A stretch of DNA of 64,000 nt from Onchidella celtica (taxonomy: Eukaryota; Mollusca; Gastropoda; Systellommatophora; Onchidiidae). The stretch covers positions 61,356,519 through 61,420,518 of the forward strand of contig OZ007571.1 in NCBI GenBank assembly GCA_963931925.1, written 5' to 3'. The notes under the pieces were generated by a model, which saw only the letters and a program-made list of their open reading frames with translations, ran no database searches and was not told the origin of the DNA. The translations under genes were made by a program, and so were the position numbers. Positions 59,376 to 64,000 of the stretch are shown here, piece after piece; the stretch's first letter is position 1; every line of letters starts with the position of its first letter.

Positions 59376-59887
59376 TAAAGAGTTTAACGCCCCTTTCCAA
59401 CGCAGTGATTCTATACTATAGATGACAAGCATAGAGTCAGGGATAGGGTTAAGGTCCTTGACTGGGTGGTCAACCCCTTCCTTATTAGAACGCCTTGAAA
59501 GAAATGTTCTATTCTGAAAGCTAGGACAAAGTAAGATAACGAAAAAACCGTGGGAGGCGCAAAGTAGCCGTTACCGTGTCGTTAAACTCAAACCCAGATG
59601 TTGTGGGAACAGACTTTTAAGCACGATTATATAACTAAGACTTTCAATGACTCTTTAAAAAATATATATAATATATTAAATAATCTCTACAGGGACATCA
59701 GAATGGCTAAAGGAGAACTGGTCTATGGGATGGGAGCCTTTTCTGCTGAAGTGGGACCCATCCAATCAGTGACCTTGAAATACGAAAAATATGCTGGAGT
59801 TGGGATCGGCTGGTTCAAATTTGGGGGTGGTGAGGAAACAGTCTCGATATCCGAGGTCAACATTCTATCAGCCGAAACAGGAGACAA
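47643..59887 (+). CDS. Secreted pancreatic-lipase-family gene with PLAT domain (span of the recognised exons)
   Basis: Recognised exons: 47643-47709, 49915-50077, 52168-52342, 53117-53344, 54047-54232 (or to 54278), 56081-56193, 57913-58042, 58902-59025 and 59693-59887. The product has a signal peptide, KFVIHGFDNSADEPW, the nucleophile elbow LIGHSLGAHMSGY, the Asp segment GMDPAEPDFE with DAQFVDVIHT, and the His segment DIACSHARSHD. A C-terminal PLAT/LH2-like domain follows. This is the layout of pancreatic/lipoprotein lipases, secreted enzymes that hydrolyse acylglycerols or phospholipids. Three problems stand out: exons 4 and 5 do not join in phase, lid splicing is ambiguous, and exon 8 has an in-frame TAG (58987-58989). 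It is either a decaying gene or one needing sequence or model correction. The final exon is not identified. Confidence 0.88.
48671..49240 (+). repeat. 61-bp minisatellite in lipase intron 1
   Basis: About nine to ten units; the regular ones (48868, 48929, 48990, 49051, 49112, 49173) are 61 bp apart. Each contains ACCACTATGGTACCAGTATC, CTGCTGGCAC and AATGTAACATTTTGTGTAAC. The first units and the last are diverged. Frames across it (PLWYQYPAGT repeats) are artefacts, since 61 is not a multiple of 3. Confidence 0.92.
49915..50077 (+). CDS. Lipase exon 2
   Basis: Acceptor TGTTTTCCAG to 49914, donor GTGAGT at 50078, phase 1/2. It encodes HSMSLECEKVKRA, then NSVCYPDVGCFDDKPPFDNA and LPLSPQALGVEFR. 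This matches the N-terminus of pancreatic lipases (VCYxxLGCFSDDxPW) with its disulphide cysteines. Confidence 0.85.
51054..51353 (+). mobile_element. ~300-bp MITE with TTAA target-site duplication
   Basis: TTAACTCATTCGCGG at 51054 and AAGGAATGAGTTAA ending at 51353 form short inverted repeats (CTCATTC/GAATGAG) next to TTAA on both sides. A diverged copy lies at 22529-22838. Non-coding, in lipase intron 2. Fits a piggyBac-type non-autonomous element. Confidence 0.75.
51729..52136. mobile_element. Two tandem hairpin-forming repeats just upstream of lipase exon 3
   Basis: Two units (about 51729-51929 and 51953-52136) each start GTTTTCA(T/C)GTGTxCGGAAACG and end CGTTTCCGTA(G/C)(A/G)C(G/A)TGAAAACCC, so each is a near-palindrome. 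Internal GTGTTTCCATGTGxACGGAAG arms give a second nested inversion. The array ends about 31 bp before the exon 3 boundary. Confidence 0.75.
52168..52342 (+). CDS. Lipase exon 3
   Basis: Acceptor TTGCACAG to 52167, donor GTTGGT at 52343, phase 2/0. It encodes RLYTRQSSNLSELLDYTNMS and KPTKFVIHGFDNSADEPWVI. HGF is the conserved oxyanion-side strand of the family. Confidence 0.88.
52786..52840 (-). repeat. (GATAA)n-tailed retroelement 3' end
   Basis: AATAAGATAAGATAAGATAA and then AATTTTATTCGTCC reads on minus as GGACGAATAAAATT followed by a TTATC repeat tail. This is typical of the 3' end of non-LTR elements or their SINEs. Confidence 0.5.
53117..53344 (+). CDS. Lipase exon 4 (nucleophile elbow)
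   Basis: Acceptor GATTTCCAG to 53116, donor GTAATT at 53345, phase 0/0. It encodes GDFNLITVDWKEGAKLPDYS, QAVANVRLVATQANLLLKLL and VHLIGHSLGAHMSGYISFLL, with the catalytic Ser in GHSLG, and ends GSKIGKQ. The following RITG of the family is missing. Confidence 0.92.
54047..54232 (+). CDS. Lipase exon 5 (catalytic Asp; alternative end at 54278)
   Basis: Acceptor ATCCTCAG to 54046. It encodes (G)MDPAEPDFECLPTLVRLD and DAQFVDVIHTNGDEIANGG, then GHVDFYVNGGRTQPGC. The Asp of MDPAEP is the triad residue. Donor GTAAGG at 54233 leaves phase 1, which fits exon 6. A second donor, GTCAGT at 54279, would add KDGLGGAFVKSFYPW, which looks like a real lid, but leaves phase 2, which does not fit exon 6. Confidence 0.88.
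54449..54610 (-). pseudogene. C-terminal remnant of a non-LTR retrotransposon polyprotein
   Basis: On minus, GRRTGGRPGRKWQDDIKRKG, then QKGMEVIVGGLHTAVDGQCL to a TGA. The GRPxxKWxDDI motif followed by a Trp/Leu-GGL..AVD tail is the usual end of reverse-transcriptase polyproteins in animal LINEs. Only this tail remains. It lies in lipase intron 5, antisense to the lipase. Confidence 0.6.
55085..55335 (-). repeat. Interspersed repeat (copy 2 of 2, internally shorter)
   Basis: Shares TTCAAGTTTATTGT.GCCT, AATTCAAAATACACA and TATAATTGCCAGCAACAG with 27518-28612. Bounded on the right by a C-homopolymer. Confidence 0.6.
55918..55976. repeat. Dispersed repeat with core CTGTTATCGTGCC (copy 3 of 4)
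   Basis: Diverged copy of the 3527 repeat, about 105 bp before lipase exon 6. Confidence 0.55.
56081..56193 (+). CDS. Lipase exon 6 (catalytic His)
   Basis: Acceptor TATGTTTCAG to 56080, donor GTAAGT at 56194, phase 1/0. It encodes TETIANDIACSHARSHDIFI and ESVSSKCPFTAFPCENY. The His of CSH is the triad residue, and the Cys before it closes the lid loop. Confidence 0.9.
56194..57912. other. Lipase intron 6, nothing else recognised
   Basis: No exon or repeat family identified. The open frames at 56770-57285 lack family resemblance. Confidence 0.45.
57913..58042 (+). CDS. Lipase exon 7
   Basis: Acceptor GTCCACCAG to 57912, donor GTGAGT at 58043, phase 0/1. It encodes DAFLNGNCTDCGQRGCSSMG, then YYADQYYATGKMYLKTRSAE and PYC. 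The Cys-rich C..C..GC.. and LKT.S.EPYC segments are the hinge into the PLAT domain in pancreatic lipases. Confidence 0.9.
58105..58745. repeat. GT then GA low-complexity tract in lipase intron 7
   Basis: A (GT)n-rich stretch at 58118-58275, then GA/GAGA-rich DNA at 58315-58720 and a G-run near 58731. Leu/Ser-only frames here are not genes. Confidence 0.9.
58902..59025 (+). CDS. Lipase exon 8 (PLAT start, with in-frame TAG)
   Basis: Acceptor CTGCCGTAG to 58901, donor GTAAGT at 59026, phase 1/2. It encodes GYRYRIIMRTSNTTKDTQGT, IYASLNGT, a TAG stop (58987-58989) and then AYGTTSFAQITP. The flanking residues fit the first strands of a PLAT domain (VSLFGxKG-like). The stop lies inside the palindromic octamer TAGGCCTA, which is frequent in this genome. 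Confidence 0.75.
59180..59385. repeat. CT/CTGT-rich low-complexity tract in lipase intron 8
   Basis: Pyrimidine-rich CTGTCT and CTTTCTTT repeats ending in (CT)n at about 59310-59370. A C-run lies at 59147-59158. Confidence 0.9.
59546..59600. repeat. Dispersed repeat with core GCCGTTACCGTG (copy 4 of 4)
   Basis: Shortened relative of the 3527 repeat, about 95 bp before lipase exon 9. Confidence 0.5.
59693..59887 (+). CDS. Lipase exon 9 (PLAT domain)
   Basis: Acceptor CTCTACAG to 59692, donor GTAAGA at 59888, phase 2/2. It encodes DIRMAKGELVYGMGAFSAEV, GPIQSVTLKYEKYAGVGIGW and the EVNILSAETGDK strand. WFKFGGGEE and the final strand match the WFKW/V..V.SGE pattern of lipase PLAT domains. The frame is fully open, so selection may have acted despite the upstream TAG. 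A terminal exon should follow. Confidence 0.82.
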
Positions 59888-60224
59888 GTAAGATTATTAT
59901 TAAAGATCATTTCGTAAAATTCACTTGGCTGCTAACATAATAGTCTAAGTCACTTATTGTTAAAATGTTGAATAGACATTAGATAAATAAGACATAGACT
60001 ATTAAAAATTTGTGTTTTTGGCCTATAACTGTGCCTTAAATGAGACGGTTATTCCTGGTGTTTACACAGAGCATGACAAAAAATGTAGATTATTTGTGTT
60101 TTGTGTGTATATGTGTGTGTGTGCGTATGGACGTCATTGTGTATGTGTGTGGAGTGTATGTGATCAATGTTAGTGTCTACATAGGGCATAAGGAAGGTAA
60201 AGATCATTAAACTGTGCTGAGGGA

Positions 60225-60230
60225 GAGAGA

Positions 60231-60275
<45 letters not shown>
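60225..60275. repeat. (CA)n microsatellite
   Basis: About 20 CA units at 60230-60273, with GA stretches on both sides. Confidence 0.95.
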
Positions 60276-60277
<2 letters not shown>

Positions 60278-60631
60278 AGAAACAGGGTTGTTGTTGTTAT
60301 TGGTGGTATAAGCAGGACACGATTGTTGGCTTTAGTAATTGGTTAGAATTATTGACGATCGTGGCTTTTTCATTATTTATTTTTTTGATGGGGTCACGTT
60401 TCAACTTGATGAAGATCATGTAGTGCGAGTGTACGTGAATGTATGTGTGTGTGTGCGGGAGTGTGTTTGTGTATGCGCACGTTTGCGGGCATGAGTGTGT
60501 TTAGTTTTGTTTTCCAGTTTCAGTTTTTATTATTAAATTTGCTTAGTTTGGTTCTTGAATTTATAGAAAATGCATTGTTTCATCGTGCTGTCAATAGCTC
60601 TAATTTTCATCCTCCATCTTCGCTCCATTCT

Positions 60632-60815
60632 GTTATAGTACCGTGCATGTCATAAAAAGTAATCATATCAAGCGTTCAGTTTGGTGCGTAGTGTCCTGGC
60701 GCGCATGAGTTCTGAAGCAGGACTGCAGATTACTACTTTTATTAAGAGAGAGGGGGAGAGAGCACATGATTGTTTATTCCGGGCAATGCCCGGTACGTCA
60801 TCTAGTATTCAATAA
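60632..60815 (+). repeat. ~185-bp interspersed repeat (copy 2 of 2)
   Basis: Near-identical to 32182-32367, same strand. The TTCCGGGCAATGCCCGGTA palindrome is intact. Confidence 0.8.
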
Positions 60816-61423
60816 TATACACTGCTCTTGAAGAATCGTTCTGTTTTGTGCTTGAGTTTGGATCAGTTTTGACTGCATTGAGTCGGTATACGATAAAGCT
60901 CTGTTTGTGCCCTTCTGGAACCTTACAGTGGCTTGAGTCTCAGACTTTGATCACTTAAAATTTCACCAATAAAGATCTAGTGGGAAAGACCCCGTATAAA
61001 ATTGTTCTATCTTTACAGTTTAAACGCATTTTATATGTTAAAAATGTTGAACTGACTCCCTGCCATAAGCCGAACTGAGCAGTTCATCCGAGAAATACAC
61101 ATTTCAATAATAAATTCTTTGTAAAAATGACCAAAAATCTGGCATTTAGCCAAATTGTTTTAAGGCTCCTTTACACTGATATCACTGGTATGCATATCGC
61201 TAGTCACCGTCTTTCAAAGAGGGCAATATGAGAACTCGTGTTCTCTGAAAGAAATTAAAAGGGAGTGAATTCAGCCTGTAGATTTTAGCTTCCCCTTACG
61301 GAGTATCTTCCGGAGCAATACAATTAATTCATCTCTAGTTTCCTGTTTAGTATTTCACACGAGAAGCGCAGCAGTGACAGAACCATCTCTGAGCGGTCTT
61401 CCCGGCTGTGAGTTTGCCGATTG
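60816..61423. other. No gene recognised
   Basis: Contains a possible but unsupported acceptor at 61350 (see rejected items). Confidence 0.4.
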
Positions 61424-61649
61424 CAGTGCAGACCAGCAAATTCAGGAGCGCGGTAGCAACAGACCCCCCAAACACAGGTCATCGCCTAAGGGATTTCCCG
61501 TCCTGTCGAACACTGCCATGGGTGCTGCAATCTCTGGACCGTGGCTGATATGACTCTGAACGTCACCGAACATCCCTGGGATGTGTTGGAGCTGTCCTGT
61601 GTTTGGGTGTATGTTGCTGCCCCGCTCCTGAATTTGCTGGTCTGCACTG
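61424..61649. repeat. 53-bp inverted repeat around a ~120-bp loop
   Basis: CAGTGCAGACCAGCAAATTC (61424) and AGGAGCG are mirrored by CGCTCCTGAATTTGCTGGTC and TGCACTG (to 61649). Inner GCAACAGACCCCCC..ACACAG pairs loosely with CTGTGTTTGGGTGTATGTTGC. It could be the ends of a small foldback element. Confidence 0.75.
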
Positions 61650-62811
61650 GAATAGGCAAACACGCGTCCCGGCCTACCCGGAGATAACGGTCATATGACT
61701 TGGCATAAGAGTTTCAAACCGGTCACAAGGAGGTCAAGGTTCTCAAGTTAGAAAGTTCGCAATCTATTGCAAACGCGCGGCTCGCCATGTGTTGATTCCC
61801 AGTGCATCAGAAACATCGAAGTGTCACGATATCTGAAGTTTAAAGTGTCTGCGTGTCGTGACCGAGATGGCACTCATGACAAAGAATGACATGGTGGGTG
61901 GAGTAGAAAAATAATAATTTCAACAAAAAAAAACAACAACCTACTGAAGCTAATAGAGCTCCGAGTCAAGTCTGTTTTGCATCGGTTTTGACTGGGACTT
62001 GAATTTCCCTCGAACCAACTGGAGAAACAGATTTGTTTCCGTCTCACTAGTGCGAGTCTCACTAAAGAGTCTAGAACTAACAAGATAAGACAGGTAGCGA
62101 TTTTAGCGTGCACAGATTTCGCACTGCCACCAAGCGGTAAACGCGCGGAAGTCATTAAAAGTGCCGTATTTTACAAAGCCAAATAGGGAAAATATGGAAT
62201 TTTGTTCACTGTTCAGCTATCGCTATAGGCATTGATTGTCGTCACTTACTGTGGAATTATAGCCTCAATCGCTGTGGGCAAACTTGGCTATTTTTATTTT
62301 TTTTTAGTCGCAGTAGCACTGTCACAATTTTGCATCATAAATTTACCATTATATCAAGCATTCTTTTCATACTATGCGCCATGGGCCCCGCCCCCCGATC
62401 AGCGCACAAATTGTGTGCACGGCTTTGGCAGTAGTGCGAAGAAGACAGTATCTCATCTTATCGTTTCTAGTATCTTTGGTCCCACTAAGTTTTAACACCT
62501 ATTTTACATCGCACACTAAGACCAAGCAAAACAGACTTGGCTCAGTGCACGACTAGGCTTACCAGCGATTTGACCTGGTTAAGGATTTTTTGCCCTTCAG
62601 AATTTCGATATCGGATGCTATTGACCACATCAAAATGATGAAAATCAAAGGCACCTACGTTTTAAAAAATTGTCAAAGATGAAAATCACACCAGCCTGGC
62701 CTAGGGACGTGTTATTATAATTATTTGGGGGGGGGGGGGGGGGTTACATTAAGTCTTTTGTCTAGCTGTCATCAGTTAAGAACCACTCTGTGCGATTTTT
62801 TTAGGGGGGGG
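61650..62811. other. No gene recognised
   Basis: Short frames only. A G-homopolymer lies at about 62727-62743. Confidence 0.45.
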
Positions 62812-63035
62812 GGGGTTATCATACAAAGCCCGGAACGTGAAACTCCGCTGCTGGCAGAAAAAATATGCACGCCATAATTTCCTATATTCCCTTCTTAGTA
62901 AAAGAGGGAAGATCCTATCATACTAAGCCCGGTCAGACACAGTCAGCTTTTGCCGCTATTTCTTGGTGTACAATTTTGCTGGCAGCATTATTTTGGCTGT
63001 GACGTTCCGGGCTTAGTGTGATACCGCCCTTAGGA
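62812..63035. mobile_element. MITE-like repeat with AAGCCCGGAACGT inverted ends (copy 2 of 2)
   Basis: TATCATACAAAGCCCGGAACGT near 62817 is mirrored by ACGTTCCGGGCTTAGTGTGATA near 63003. The internal AAGCCCGGTCAGACACAGTC and GGTGTACAATTTTGCTGGCA match the element at 46280-46505. Confidence 0.65.
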
Positions 63036-64000
63036 TTTTGCAAAACCGATGTCGTGGGAAACTGATGGTTTTTAATTTGCCCCGGCTAGTTTCCTTTATT
63101 TGATTCCATTCATTGTAAGGGTTCGGCACTAGTATATATAGCAAACTTAAATATCATCCAGAATATCCAGTGTCATTGCAAGGTGGAAGAGCTACGGAGA
63201 ATAATTCGTTCAGCAGTTCAATATTTTTTTGTTTGTTTCTTGTTCACTCTAGCTGGGCGATCACACTCTGTCTAAATGAAGCTCAACTGTTTCCTTAGTG
63301 AGAGTTGTCCTTCAATCACGGTTATGTGACGTCAGCGAACTGCGTGTGCTTTCTTTGTGTTAGCAGGCAGTTGATCAAAGCAACAACAACAAAAAATTAC
63401 AGTAAAAACTACTCTTTTGATTGGGGCTGCGAGATCGGCATCTTTTTCTAATGAATCTGAACAGAACAGCTTAATACGTTTTTTGTTACCTCTGGTACGA
63501 CTACAGCAGGCTGGAATATAACAAGTGCCCAAAAGACTTCAAAATTTTGTTTTTTTTTCGAAATGGTTTATTTTGAAATGTAGGCTACCCGCTCGTTCAG
63601 TCCACAACTGCGTGCCAACCACGTTAATTTCCTAGTACTGTCTGTAGAAGGTTAACCTTCTGTGTAGTGCTCGGGTCTCAGCCTATGATGGTGGAAATGG
63701 GACACGGTGAGGTCATTGGAGAGCGGTCCTTCTGTAGGGCAAAGATGACCGGTTGTTTATCTGGTAGTCTGGTTTCCCCGAGACATGACCCGAAGCTGTG
63801 AGAGAATGAAAGAGCATAATATTATAGTAGTGTTAAAACCTAAGCACTTACATAATAATTACTTCTTAAGTATTCAAGGGTTCAGCTGGTGAATTTGAAA
63901 TTTCCTTCTTTTGGCCAGAAAATGAAAATAGGCTGTTTGTAATGATTCACTAAGAGGGAAATTAGTGGAAAAAAAATTAAAATTCTTTGAAAAAAATTAT
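63036..64000. other. No gene recognised at right edge
   Basis: No open frame of note and no clear splice-framed exon. The right edge may lie in an intergenic region or a long intron. Confidence 0.45.

Noticed and set aside
59043..59432. Arg/Glu-rich minus frame and Ser/Leu-rich plus frame
   Set aside because: Translation of a CT/GA low-complexity tract inside lipase intron 8.
61351..61411. Possible last lipase exon (acceptor CTGTTTAG, correct phase, stop TGA)
   Set aside because: Phase fits exon 9, but the 20-residue product has no resemblance to lipase C-termini and it abuts an inverted repeat.

Overview
This is eukaryotic, AT-rich, intron-rich and repeat-dense DNA. Split genes with GT-AG introns, a tRNA-derived SINE, degenerate piggyBac transposons and recurring TAGGCCTA and AGATCT palindromes suggest a lophotrochozoan invertebrate, most likely a gastropod mollusc. 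The species cannot be named from the sequence alone. Most short open frames are chance or repeat-derived. Two multi-exon host genes and two single host exons can be supported.

Layout. (1) 98-316, minus: first coding exon of a PLP-dependent threonine/serine dehydratase-like gene that runs off the left edge. (2) 3945-4316, minus: a probable last exon of an unidentified gene. (3) 5803-12578: an imperfect palindrome of about 6.8 kb with roughly 3 kb arms around a duplicated centre. (4) about 15090-34573, plus: LTV1, the 40S ribosomal subunit biogenesis factor, with ten clear coding exons and a candidate ATG-only first exon. Its introns hold several MITEs, a SINE, a transposase remnant and a cluster of a 13-bp motif. 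(5) 34563-44361: a transposon graveyard with two piggyBac transposase pseudogenes, a YqaJ-type nuclease pseudogene and an unassigned transposon-type gene, all on minus. A minisatellite resembling the one at the LTV1 stop codon reappears at 39477-39722. (6) 44362-47642: intergenic DNA with a hAT-like MITE and other repeats. (7) 47643-59887, plus: a secreted pancreatic-lipase-family gene with signal peptide, Ser-Asp-His triad and PLAT domain. It has an in-frame stop in the PLAT region and a missing junction after the nucleophile exon. (8) 59888-64000: repeats and low-complexity DNA, no recognised gene.

The host genes are unrelated housekeeping, metabolic and digestive functions with no sign of joint action. 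The most unusual elements are the large palindrome, the clustered GTTACGGCGTGAC motif in LTV1 intron 1, the possible splitting of the LTV1 3' untranslated region by transposons, and the lipase anomalies. No operon, CRISPR array or bacterial-type system is present.
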